NCBI GenBank assembly: GCA_018651745.1
Contig: JABIDL010000037.1
Coordinates: 1 to 64,000, forward strand
Source of the DNA: Candidatus Neomarinimicrobiota bacterium
GTDB lineage: Bacteria > Fidelibacterota > Marinisomatia > Marinisomatales > TCS55
DNA: 64,000 nt
Reading direction: 5' to 3'
The position numbers were made by a program, and so were the translations under genes. Position 1 is the first letter of the stretch, and the number at the start of each line of letters is the position of its first letter. Of this stretch, positions 1-8,723 are shown piece by piece. The notes beneath the pieces were generated by a model. That model ran no database searches. It saw nothing but the letters and a program-made list of their open reading frames with translations, and was not told the DNA's origin.

Positions 1-1
1 G

Positions 2-397
2 AGCGAAAGTGTTGGCGCAGGGGGGCTTGAGTCAGGTTTATCTGCGCCAACCACCGGCGCAGTTACCGGATTGATTATTGATGCAAGAGGGCTCGGCGTT
101 CGCCCTGCCATGTCTCCGCAAGTACTGGATCAAAATGGTGGAATTGTGTACGGACCAAATAATTATGACAGGAAATATGCTGTTACTAATGGTGTGGCGG
201 GATATTCCAAAACACCCGAATCTGCTTCAAAGGATCAAAGAGTTATGGGGAATCCGCTGATTGTCAAAGCTGTAGCTACCGCCGGTACGAACAAAACAGA
301 TGTAGTGATCGGAAACTCAGACATTATGAAAATCAAATCGGCAGATTCCAGCTATGGTGTTCTGCGAGACTGTCGCGTTTTGATTATTCTTGATTGA
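2..397 (+). CDS. C-terminal part of an exported protein, possibly LPP20/FlgT-like
   Basis: The frame is open from base 2 with no start codon, so the gene begins upstream of the window and only its last 131 residues are seen. The segment runs from a Gly/Ser/Thr-rich linker into a compact domain with the phrase TGLIIDARGLGVRPAMSP followed by LDQNGGIVYG and a C-terminal VLRDCRVLIIL strand. I associate this pattern with the C-terminal domain of LPP20-like lipoproteins and related flagellar or envelope proteins, but that is from memory and only moderately secure. The TlpA-like gene starts about 20 bases downstream on the same strand, so it is probably the first visible gene of the same transcription unit. 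No catalytic motif can be seen. Confidence 0.5.
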   Translation, partial: SESVGAGGLESGLSAPTTGAVTGLIIDARGLGVRPAMSPQVLDQNGGIVYGPNNYDRKYAVTNGVAGYSKTPESASKDQRVMGNPLIVKAVATAGTNKTDVVIGNSDIMKIKSADSSYGVLRDCRVLIILD

Positions 398-422
398 ACA
401 ATAATACAAAGGGTAAATGAAA

Positions 423-1064
423 ATGAAATTTAGAATTTATGTAACACTTGCAATCTTTGGGTTTATGACCTTGGTGCTCGCCCAGGAAGAAGCCATTAAT
501 GAGGCAATGGAAAAAGATGATTCAAAGGATTTAATGATCGGGCAAATTGCGCCAAAGTGGGCACTTAAAACTAATCCCGATAAGATTAATTTTGAATTCT
601 TAAGAAAATGGACTGTCGGAAAAGATGAACGGCTTTTACGTCCGCAATCCCAACCAAACAGACATGCAGTGTTGATGAGTTTTTTTGCAACTTGGTGCTC
701 ACCCTGTATGAAAGAATTACCCATATTGGAAGAGGTCTATAAAAAATATAAAGATAAACAAATCAAATTTTTTCTGATTGATATTACTGAGGCAACACGC
801 GGGAACCCTGGATACGAAAACATGCCAAAGGCCGGGCCATTCCTTAAAGAAAAAGGTGTTACGATGGAAATTTTATATGATTTACGCGGGAAAGTGATGG
901 AAAATTATAATGCACAAACATTACCCAGATTGTTTATTGTGGACGGTTACCAAACACTTCGCATGACTAGGAAAGGATTTCACGAAGGGGAAGAAGAAAT
1001 ATTTAAGAAAGAATTATCTGAAATTATAGACGAACTTTTGGCTGAATTGCCGGATTCGGAATAA
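423..1064 (+). CDS. TlpA/ResA-like periplasmic thioredoxin
   Basis: A short hydrophobic N-terminus ending LVLAQ-E looks like a signal peptide, so the protein acts in the periplasm. The thioredoxin fold carries FFATWCSPC, with a CSPC redox pair (Cys94 and Cys97 counted from the ATG at 417) and a later TLPRLF cis-proline segment. An AP.W.L phrase before the domain is typical of TlpA/ResA-type thiol-disulfide oxidoreductases. Two in-frame ATG codons occur at 417 and 423. AAAGGG at 408-413 is better spaced for 423, so I chose that one. The substrate is unknown. Cytochrome c maturation is the classic role of the family, but no cytochrome gene is adjacent. Its neighbours are exported proteins. Confidence 0.85.
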   Translation: MKFRIYVTLAIFGFMTLVLAQEEAINEAMEKDDSKDLMIGQIAPKWALKTNPDKINFEFLRKWTVGKDERLLRPQSQPNRHAVLMSFFATWCSPCMKELPILEEVYKKYKDKQIKFFLIDITEATRGNPGYENMPKAGPFLKEKGVTMEILYDLRGKVMENYNAQTLPRLFIVDGYQTLRMTRKGFHEGEEEIFKKELSEIIDELLAELPDSE

Positions 1065-1068
1065 TTAA

Positions 1069-1084
1069 TGTGAACAGCATCACA
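1069..1084. promoter_or_regulatory. CRP/FNR-family-like palindrome TGTGA-N6-TCACA
   Basis: A perfect match to the two CRP half-sites, TGTGA at 1069-1073 and TCACA at 1080-1084 with a 6-base spacer, lies in the 80-base gap between the thioredoxin gene and the LpoB-like gene, 61 bases before the ATG at 1145. The site is seen directly. Its recognition by a CRP homologue is inference, supported by a class III adenylate cyclase gene about 7.6 kb downstream on the same strand. Confidence 0.5.
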
Positions 1085-1144
1085 GTAAATAATGTAAAAA
1101 TTGCGTAAACTGAATCTGAATTGAAACTAAAAAGGAACCATTTC

Positions 1145-1864
1145 ATGAATGCAACTAAATCAATCAATCAATTTTTTCTTCCAGTATTAATGCTAATTAG
1201 CTTTGCTGAGGCACTTGATAAATCTACGGCAGCTGTACTGGATTTTGACGCACGAGGCATTTCTGCGTTGGAAGCCCAAACCCTTACAGATCGGTTTGCC
1301 GGTGAGTTGGTAAATACTGATGCCGTTATTTTGGTGGAACGCAACCAGATGGATGAAATTTTAGATGAGCAAGGATTCCAGCAAAGCGGTTGTACCAGCG
1401 CAGAGTGTGCGGCTGAAATCGGCGCCATGCTGGGTGTGCAAAAAATGATATCCGGGTCTTTCGGGAAACTAGGCAGCTCCTATACTATCGAAGCCAAAAT
1501 GTTTTCCGTAGAAACAGGACAAACTGAAAAAGCTGTCAGCAAAACTTATAAAGGCGAAATTGACGGGTTGTTGGACCAGATTGCGATTGTAGCTTGGGAA
1601 CTAATGGGACTTCAGCCACCGGCTGATTTGTTGGCCCGTGCTGGAATAAAACCACCGGAACCTGAAAAAATTTCCAAAGAAGGTGGCGGTAGTAATTGGC
1701 TTTTATGGACATTGGTCGGTCTGGGTGTAGCTGGTGGCGGCGCTGCGGCAGCACTTGGAGGTGGCGGCGATGACACGGGCGGTGGCGGAGGAACAGATCC
1801 TCCTCCAACCGGCGGAGGTGAACTTCCTGAACCACCAAACCCACCAAACCCACCAAACGGTTAA
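1145..1864 (+). CDS. Exported CsgG/LpoB-like protein with Gly/Pro-rich tail
   Basis: From ATG 1145 (AAAGGA at 1131-1136, 8-base spacing) the protein begins with a signal peptide ending FAEA. A TTG at 1121 would also be in frame but would spoil the signal peptide. The mature part has the CsgG/LpoB-type alpha/beta pattern: AVLDFDARGIS, a helix, then VILVERNQMDEILDEQGFQ, SAECAAEIGAMLGVQKMISG and a closing strand region up to about residue 160. A hydrophobic Gly/Ala-rich stretch (WLLWTLVGLGVAGG) follows and could span a membrane, then a Gly/Asp/Pro tail ending in PPN repeats. The family includes outer-membrane and lipoprotein activators. There is no curli gene nearby, so I do not propose curli secretion. 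It stands just before the giant T9SS protein and the FecR gene. Confidence 0.75.
   Translation: MNATKSINQFFLPVLMLISFAEALDKSTAAVLDFDARGISALEAQTLTDRFAGELVNTDAVILVERNQMDEILDEQGFQQSGCTSAECAAEIGAMLGVQKMISGSFGKLGSSYTIEAKMFSVETGQTEKAVSKTYKGEIDGLLDQIAIVAWELMGLQPPADLLARAGIKPPEPEKISKEGGGSNWLLWTLVGLGVAGGGAAAALGGGGDDTGGGGGTDPPPTGGGELPEPPNPPNPPNG
1832..1858. repeat. Three tandem 9-base units CCACCAAAC
   Basis: Three perfect head-to-tail copies of CCACCAAAC encode the Pro-Pro-Asn repeats at the C-terminus of the LpoB-like protein. Because the unit is a multiple of three, copy-number slippage would lengthen or shorten the tail without a frameshift. Confidence 0.85.
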
Positions 1865-1876
1865 GGTTGGAGAAGA

Positions 1877-4800
1877 ATGATGAAAAAATTATTAGCACTT
1901 AGCACAGTATATAGTCTTTTAAACTTGGCGCCGCTACAAGGACAGTGTTATACATATTACACGCAGCCCACCTGTGAAGCTGCCGGGTGTATATGGGATG
2001 CAAACACCAACGTTTGCGGGGATGGCGGTGGCGGAAATACTTCCGGACTCTTTGAAATCTATATGTACGATAACTATTTCTCTCCCGTCGACCAGTATAT
2101 TAATGTGGGTGATACCGTAAAGTGGATAAATAACGGTAGCAATACTCATACTGCTACTTCCAATGATGGCTCTTTTAATTCCTATGATATTTCTTCCGGG
2201 CAATCATTCACCCATATTTTTTCCACCGAAGGAAATTTTAGCTACTACTGTACCTATCACTCTAACATGACTGGTACGATTAACGTTAGTTCTGGCGGCG
2301 GCACAGATTATATAGATATATCCAATCCTACCGATGCTTCCGTATGGGATGCAGGCAGTTCCTACTCAATTACCTGGAATACCAATCTTGATAGTTGGGA
2401 ATATGTTAGCCTAACTCTATATAAATACAATAGTTACCACTATAATATTGTTCCCAGTACTGAAAACGACGGAAACTACACATTTTATGTACCAGACACG
2501 GTAACGACAAGCGACCATTTTCAGATATACATTGAACATAGTAATAGTGGCACAAGTGACTATAGTGATGAGTTTACCATTAACGGTTCAGGTGGTGGCT
2601 CGAACCTGTGCGAATCCCAGATAGAATATGTTCTAGATGGAGACGGGCTAAACTACATTCAGTGGTCACTGCCGATTGATGACGGCATCTGCGATGATAC
2701 AGGGCACACCGGATACAAAATTTACAGGGAAGACAACCCGGGGAATCCGAATGTTTTTGACCAGACAAATGCAGTTGGTGCTTGGGAAACAGACCTAACC
2801 AACGGAACGACGTATTGTTACTATGTATCTGCTGTGTATGGTGCCGATGAAGCGCCCGCATCGCAAAGTGTGTGTGGAACGCCCACTCCTACTCCAAGCG
2901 TAGATGTCAGCGGATTCATATCGTATCCAGACAATGCCATTAATTTTCCCAGTGGCGGATTAAATGTGGCGGTATTTAAAAATCCGTCATCCTGGCCGCC
3001 GGCTGCATCCGATATTCCGATTGCTACGGATAATATTTCCCCGGTAGATTTTTCATCATCGGTGAGCTATACGGTTGAGGTAATGGATCCTGATTATCCG
3101 GATTGGAATGACACCTATTATTACATCGCTGCAAAGCTGGATGAGGATAGTGACGGCAATAACGATGCCGGCGGGATGTACAGCAATGATGCATTCACGG
3201 ATACGGACAATATTGAAGCTAATTCCTATGATTTTTCTTTGTCTGCTGAGGGAGGGTCCCAAGCAACAGAATTAGTGAATGGAGATACAGTGTCCGGTAT
3301 ATCTATTAGTTCGCAGGAAGAACTGATGTATTACCTTGATGTCCCCACCGGCCAAGACTCCGTCCGGTTTGAAATTTTCGGCGGAACGGGTGACGCAGAC
3401 CTGTATGTAAGACACGGCAGCTACCCGGTTGCGAATGATACCGATTGGGATTGCCGTCCATATGTCGGCGGTAATAATGAAGAATGTGTTTTAACGGCCA
3501 CTGAAGGGACTTGGTACGTAATGATAAAGGCCTATGTAGCTGTTACGGGTTTATCATTAGTCGGAGAATATGGGACGATGGGTGGCGGCGCAACTGAGAT
3601 GATTGAATTTACGGTAACAAGTAATGAAAGTTTATCGGGTGGCGAAACTAGAGTTGGGCTCATAAAACCAGGCGATGATCCAAATTATTGGTCTAACCGA
3701 TCTTGGGATTGGATATTTGGCGCCTATACATACCCGGGGAGTCACCCTACAAGTGTTTGGGATAATGCGATTACCGATGATAACGGGTATCATTTAATGA
3801 TTTTTTATGATCAAAACAATGATTGGCAACTAGATGATGCAACCGAAGCTTATGTAATTTCACCCGCATTTGATATTCAAGGATCCTACGGAAATGCCGG
3901 AACATTAGATATGGTTTATAGTGGTAGCAATGGGCCATTAACTATTTCCGTTACCTCGCCAAGCACGGGAGACAATTGGAGCACTGGTACAGGAGAGTCT
4001 ATAGAATGGATATCAACCACATCTGACGGAAATGGGTATAATGTGGATATTGAATTGTGGCAAAACAATGCATATGATTCAGATATTGTACAGAATTATG
4101 CAAGCGGTTCTACGGGGGGTAGTTTCTGGTGGTCTATTCCATCCTTCGTCACGCCTTCAACAAATTATCAGATAAAAGTTCAACATACTGCTTCCGCCGT
4201 AGAGGGTACGAGTAGCGTTTTTGCAATTAGTACAGGTGGTGGTGGCACCGATGAATATTCACTGGATTTTGGTGTTTCCGGATCTGCAGAAGTAAATAAT
4301 TTTGGCTTCACTTCCGGGGAGATTACCGTTGAAATGTTTTTCAAATTACATTCTACCGATCAGGAATATGAATGGTTCTGGATTGGAGATCACTCTGCTA
4401 GTACTCAGGTAGTAAGATTTGGATATGGGAGTTCGAACATTGAGTTTGAATTGGAAGGCATTGGTCAGCTTAACGCTGGGGTCACACCAACCCCAAATGA
4501 TTGGATCCATGTAGCCGCTGTTTATAATGGTAACGAAATGAGAATTTTTGTAAATGGTACTCAACAACAATCTTCATCGCCTGGTGGGACATTCACCGGG
4601 TTTACGAATCAACAAATGGAAGTTGGTTGGAGTATGAATGGTTTAGGAGATGTAATTCGCGTTAGTGATATTGCCCGCTATGACGGAAATAACTTTGACC
4701 CCTGGACTCAGAACTATAGCCCCGATGCAAGTTCAGTTTTGTTATGGCATTGTAATGAGAACACCGGCAGTGTACTAAATGATGACAGCGGTAACAATTA

Positions 4801-7800
4801 TACCGGGTCATTTACGACGGGAACACCGATATGGAGCTCAGATACTCCGTTCGGCGGTGGCGGAACAGGCGGGAGAATTGGTGGCGGTGTTAGCCTTAAT
4901 GAAAATGTTGGAAACGGTCAGGTGAACATAGGTGTTTGGTTGCCTGGTAGTAACACCATGAATGCACCGGATATTAGCATTCCAAGCTGGGGAGAAAATT
5001 CACCATTCTCGAATATCGGTTTTGATGTACAGGACGATCAGATAACTCCCGGTTGTTGCTATACTGTGGGCGGATTTTTTGACACTAACAATAACTGGAA
5101 TTGGGATGATGGAGAGCCCCAAGGCATGGTGGAAAATATTACTATTGATGCCTCTGGCGAATATTTTGGAGTGGATTTGGTTCTTTCCACCGGTGGCGGT
5201 AATGCGGGTAAAGTTTCCGGACTTCTAACTTTTGATATGAATAAAATTGCCGGTGGTGATGCTATTGTGGGCCTGTTCTGGCCTGGAGAAAATTCAGAAA
5301 ATATCGCAGATTGGGGGAATAATGGCGACATGGTAAATCTTGGTGGCATGTCATCCGGCAACAGCATGAATTATGAGTTTAACAGTTCAGCTATTTATGA
5401 TAATTCAAGTGACAGCTATTCTGTTGCTGCCTTTATTGATTATGATGGCGATGAAACACCGGGAGAACTTGAGCCGTATATTACTACTTCTGATATAATG
5501 GTTAGCGCTGGTATAGGGGACGTTCCCGAAACGCACGTAACGTATAATAACGCCGGGAATTTGTACACCGAAACATCTGATCTGTTTATTACAGCTATAA
5601 CGGGTGAAGTCGTGGATTTGTATTTTGGAATATTGAACGATGGTTCCGGTCCCGCTCTTATTGATAATGTAACGACAGATAATTCTGAATTTTCAGTTCA
5701 ATGGTACCCAATTGGTATTGGTGCTGGAGGTAACGATTTTATCCACTGCCAGCTGGATTTTCCCAATGTTGATAATATAACAGGAAATATTTCCATTGCC
5801 CTCAGGAATAACGGAAATGGGGACGTAACTATTCCCTACGATATTGATGTTTACGATGATGCCGATGCATCGATTACAACAGACACGACAACGGTCAGCT
5901 CGGATGGTACCTACGACTTAGATGCTGCCAATACGAGTTTTGATTTTTCTGGTGTAAGCGGGTCTGGTGGTACCATTACTGCAACATTAGTGGACGGAAT
6001 GTATCCCAGTGATGATTCTACCGGGATGGCCGACCGCTACTGGGAAATTACCGCTGATTTTGATTTTAATTCGGCAACGGTCTGCTTTGATTTGACTCAA
6101 CTTGACGCAGCCGGGATGTTGGATGGGATTACCGACTTTAACAGCTTGGTCATTTATTACCGTCCGAGTTACTCGCAGGAAGATTGGATTCAGATATCAG
6201 GTGGCGATATGACTTACAATGAAAGCGAAGGAACTGTTTGCGCGGACGTTGGTAGTTTCAGCCAGTGGACGGTAGGCGGCGGAGATAATTTTCTACCGAC
6301 TTATACCGTTTCTACAGACTTAGACCAAATGAGTGGATCCGAAGGTCAAGGTGTTGCTGTGACGGCAACGATTTCAGGAATATCATCTCAATATATCACA
6401 GATGTAAAAGTAGTACATTTCAAACCGGGTGATAGCGGGTGGGGCACGACCACTTTAAATGATCCGAGTGGCGCTATGGTCTATGATGGGGAAATTCCCG
6501 ATGGTGAAATAACGGCAGCTGGGTTGGCCGCTACAGTGGTTGTTACCGATTCCTGGAACCGCGTTTCAACATCTGACACGGTAAATATCCCGATATCGTT
6601 TGGTGAATTAACACTAGGATCAACATCTGCAAATACTTACAGAATGATTTCTGTTCCGGGGAATTTGGATGATAAAAGCATAAATGGCGTGGTTGGAGAT
6701 GATCTTGGAGCATATGACAATACCGTTTATCGCGTTTTCCGGTACGATCCACAAGGTGCGACGTATAATGAAAATTCTGGACAGTTCACTCCGACTACAG
6801 CATTTTGGGTCATCACCGCAAGCGGACAAACATTAAAGGCGGGAAGCGGAGTTTCAACGCCACTCGTCAATGTACCGACAGTAACGCTCCAGCCCGGATG
6901 GAACATGGTTGCAACGCCCTATGCGGCAGATACCTATTTAAGTTCATTTGAAATTCAAAGCGGAAATGTTGAAGATAAAGTCTATCGTTATACCGGAAAC
7001 GGCTATACGCAAACAACCCAACTCCAACAGGGGAGCGGATATTGGCTGTTTGTAAATGAAACATCTCAAATTAAGGTAAAATATCCGCGTCCAGGGATTA
7101 GCAAACCGGTAGCAAGAACGGCTGCCGAAATTTCACTCGATTTTGCCGCCAATATAAAGGCATACATCGGAAATGCGCGTGATGATGAAAATCAATTTGG
7201 GCTTTCTATCAACGCCTCTAACGAGTGGGACGAACTTGATTCTCGGGAACCCCCTGTCATCGGGGAATATATTAGTCTTGCATTTGACAATCGGAATTGG
7301 ACACAAAATAACGGACTGTATAACACGGACATCCAACCAACCGGGAACGCAGTAAATGAATGGCCGCTTGTGGTTACAACAAACAAATATGGCGTTGTGA
7401 ATCTCGATTTTGAATGGATGACTTTGCTTGAACCAAGTTGGACGGTTCACCTCGTGGATCTCGATCTTGGTTTAGTTCACGATGTTTCGGTAAACCCGAA
7501 TTATTCTTATGCTTCAACAGGATCCGAAAAAGAAAGATCCTTTGTGATTGTTGCAGGAGATGAAGATGATGTGGAAACGGAAATAGGTAAATATGGGTTG
7601 ATTCCAGATTCATATGCGCTGGGACAGAATATTCCAAATCCGTTTAATCCGGTAACATCTATCCCAATCGTTTTAGGTGAAGATGCTTATGTATCTCTCT
7701 CAGTATATAATATACGCGGTGAAGAAGTGTCTCGCATACTTGATCATCAATCCATGACAAAAGGCCATCATAATCCTTTTTGGATTGGAACCGATTCCAG

Positions 7801-7906
7801 AGGATTGAAAGTGCCAACCGGCGTTTATCTTTATAGGTTGGAAGCGGTTGACAGTTTTGGTCAAATGCTATACCAAAACACCCGTAAAATGATCATGGTG
7901 AAATAA
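1877..7906 (+). CDS. Giant T9SS-exported multidomain protein with cupredoxin domain
   Basis: A 2,009-residue exported protein. After a signal peptide ending LQGQ there is a short four-Cys motif (residues 24-47), then a plastocyanin-like domain (about 57-137) with the full type I copper ligand set His91, Cys125, His128, Met131 (HTAT and CTYHSNM). Next come a Kre9/Knh1-like Ig fold (about 143-237), a fibronectin-III-like domain (242-337), a bacterial pre-peptidase C-terminal domain (about 462-570), a second Kre9-like domain (about 695-790) and a LamG/concanavalin-like domain (about 795-985). Four copies of a module of about 100 residues, with VGLF-WPG and a D-N-D-W acidic loop, begin near 342, 575, 998 and 1111. 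The C-terminus (about 1915-2009) is a T9SS/FlgD-like sorting domain. It probably sits on the cell surface. Its function is unknown; copper or electron transfer and carbohydrate binding are inferences from the domains. Confidence 0.85.
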   Translation: MMKKLLALSTVYSLLNLAPLQGQCYTYYTQPTCEAAGCIWDANTNVCGDGGGGNTSGLFEIYMYDNYFSPVDQYINVGDTVKWINNGSNTHTATSNDGSFNSYDISSGQSFTHIFSTEGNFSYYCTYHSNMTGTINVSSGGGTDYIDISNPTDASVWDAGSSYSITWNTNLDSWEYVSLTLYKYNSYHYNIVPSTENDGNYTFYVPDTVTTSDHFQIYIEHSNSGTSDYSDEFTINGSGGGSNLCESQIEYVLDGDGLNYIQWSLPIDDGICDDTGHTGYKIYREDNPGNPNVFDQTNAVGAWETDLTNGTTYCYYVSAVYGADEAPASQSVCGTPTPTPSVDVSGFISYPDNAINFPSGGLNVAVFKNPSSWPPAASDIPIATDNISPVDFSSSVSYTVEVMDPDYPDWNDTYYYIAAKLDEDSDGNNDAGGMYSNDAFTDTDNIEANSYDFSLSAEGGSQATELVNGDTVSGISISSQEELMYYLDVPTGQDSVRFEIFGGTGDADLYVRHGSYPVANDTDWDCRPYVGGNNEECVLTATEGTWYVMIKAYVAVTGLSLVGEYGTMGGGATEMIEFTVTSNESLSGGETRVGLIKPGDDPNYWSNRSWDWIFGAYTYPGSHPTSVWDNAITDDNGYHLMIFYDQNNDWQLDDATEAYVISPAFDIQGSYGNAGTLDMVYSGSNGPLTISVTSPSTGDNWSTGTGESIEWISTTSDGNGYNVDIELWQNNAYDSDIVQNYASGSTGGSFWWSIPSFVTPSTNYQIKVQHTASAVEGTSSVFAISTGGGGTDEYSLDFGVSGSAEVNNFGFTSGEITVEMFFKLHSTDQEYEWFWIGDHSASTQVVRFGYGSSNIEFELEGIGQLNAGVTPTPNDWIHVAAVYNGNEMRIFVNGTQQQSSSPGGTFTGFTNQQMEVGWSMNGLGDVIRVSDIARYDGNNFDPWTQNYSPDASSVLLWHCNENTGSVLNDDSGNNYTGSFTTGTPIWSSDTPFGGGGTGGRIGGGVSLNENVGNGQVNIGVWLPGSNTMNAPDISIPSWGENSPFSNIGFDVQDDQITPGCCYTVGGFFDTNNNWNWDDGEPQGMVENITIDASGEYFGVDLVLSTGGGNAGKVSGLLTFDMNKIAGGDAIVGLFWPGENSENIADWGNNGDMVNLGGMSSGNSMNYEFNSSAIYDNSSDSYSVAAFIDYDGDETPGELEPYITTSDIMVSAGIGDVPETHVTYNNAGNLYTETSDLFITAITGEVVDLYFGILNDGSGPALIDNVTTDNSEFSVQWYPIGIGAGGNDFIHCQLDFPNVDNITGNISIALRNNGNGDVTIPYDIDVYDDADASITTDTTTVSSDGTYDLDAANTSFDFSGVSGSGGTITATLVDGMYPSDDSTGMADRYWEITADFDFNSATVCFDLTQLDAAGMLDGITDFNSLVIYYRPSYSQEDWIQISGGDMTYNESEGTVCADVGSFSQWTVGGGDNFLPTYTVSTDLDQMSGSEGQGVAVTATISGISSQYITDVKVVHFKPGDSGWGTTTLNDPSGAMVYDGEIPDGEITAAGLAATVVVTDSWNRVSTSDTVNIPISFGELTLGSTSANTYRMISVPGNLDDKSINGVVGDDLGAYDNTVYRVFRYDPQGATYNENSGQFTPTTAFWVITASGQTLKAGSGVSTPLVNVPTVTLQPGWNMVATPYAADTYLSSFEIQSGNVEDKVYRYTGNGYTQTTQLQQGSGYWLFVNETSQIKVKYPRPGISKPVARTAAEISLDFAANIKAYIGNARDDENQFGLSINASNEWDELDSREPPVIGEYISLAFDNRNWTQNNGLYNTDIQPTGNAVNEWPLVVTTNKYGVVNLDFEWMTLLEPSWTVHLVDLDLGLVHDVSVNPNYSYASTGSEKERSFVIVAGDEDDVETEIGKYGLIPDSYALGQNIPNPFNPVTSIPIVLGEDAYVSLSVYNIRGEEVSRILDHQSMTKGHHNPFWIGTDSRGLKVPTGVYLYRLEAVDSFGQMLYQNTRKMIMVK

Positions 7907-7910
7907 CCAC

Positions 7911-8678
7911 TTGATTCGAAAACCCACTTCACAATTGAAATATTTTCAATCGGCTTTATTAACCTATATCATCTTCTCGGCGCAGGTTAATGCTGCTGAA
8001 TTTGGTAAAATCAGTTTACCACTTGGTAAGGTGGAAGTCAAATCCGCCGGATCATCGGATTGGGTGCGTGCCAAACCAAAAATGCCTCTCAACGAAAATG
8101 ATGTTATTCGGACGCTCGCTAAATCCCGCTGTGAAATTACTTTGACTGGAGGTGGTAAGGTACGCATTGGAGAAAATTCGGAACTTGAAATAACAGTAGC
8201 TAGCGTTAAGCCCATGACTAAAGATTTTAGTGCTAACCTGAATAAAGGGAGTGTATGGGTTGCTGCTAAGGCAGCCTTTGGTGAAAAAAAGAGAGTTGCT
8301 GTTCGAACTCCAACCGCGGTTGCGGCTATCCGCGGAACTAAATATCGCGCCACTGCCGGAGAAGATGAAAGCGCAGTATTGGTTTATGAAGGGAAAGTTG
8401 ATGTCAATGCAGCAAAAAACATTAGCGAAAAACGGAAAGAGAAACGCAAAGGATTTACACCCGGAAGTCTCAACCCAAATAAACCAAAATTCACGCTAGG
8501 GCCCGTAACCGAAGTATTAGGACCTTACGAAGTCACGTTAAAAGATTGGATCAGTCTCGTGGAAGGTATGCAAATCAATGTCCGGAAAGACGGCAAATAC
8601 CACATGTTTAAATTTGATCAATCATTAGACGTAGAAAACGACTTTGTTAAGTGGAATCAGGAAATGGATTCCCAATAG
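7911..8678 (+). CDS. Periplasmic FecR-domain protein
   Basis: The start is TTG at 7911, four bases after the preceding stop. It is the only start that gives the signal peptide ending QVNA-AEF; the first in-frame ATG would remove the signal and the start of the domain. The mature protein carries a FecR domain: G.VEVKS...W..AK....L.ENDVIRT, then LTGGGKVRIGENSEL and RTPTAVAAIRGTKYRA. No ECF sigma factor or TonB receptor is adjacent, so it is not the classical iron-signalling FecR. The next gene is a CHASE2 adenylate cyclase, and FecR-domain proteins are often neighbours of such cyclases. I infer that it is a periplasmic partner or ligand-sensing subunit for the CHASE2 domain. The last 80 residues are unassigned. 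Confidence 0.88.
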   Translation: MIRKPTSQLKYFQSALLTYIIFSAQVNAAEFGKISLPLGKVEVKSAGSSDWVRAKPKMPLNENDVIRTLAKSRCEITLTGGGKVRIGENSELEITVASVKPMTKDFSANLNKGSVWVAAKAAFGEKKRVAVRTPTAVAAIRGTKYRATAGEDESAVLVYEGKVDVNAAKNISEKRKEKRKGFTPGSLNPNKPKFTLGPVTEVLGPYEVTLKDWISLVEGMQINVRKDGKYHMFKFDQSLDVENDFVKWNQEMDSQ

Positions 8679-8723
8679 CAGTTTCCGCTTACCTTACGCC
8701 TCACTTTTCCTTATTTTCCAACC

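Noticed and set aside
1145-1864. Curli secretion channel CsgG
   Set aside because: No lipobox, no csgA/B/E/F neighbours, and the C-terminal tail is unlike CsgG; only the fold family is supported.
7911-8678. FecR-domain protein as an iron-uptake anti-sigma factor
   Set aside because: No ECF sigma gene or TonB receptor is adjacent; it has its own signal peptide and sits beside a CHASE2 cyclase.
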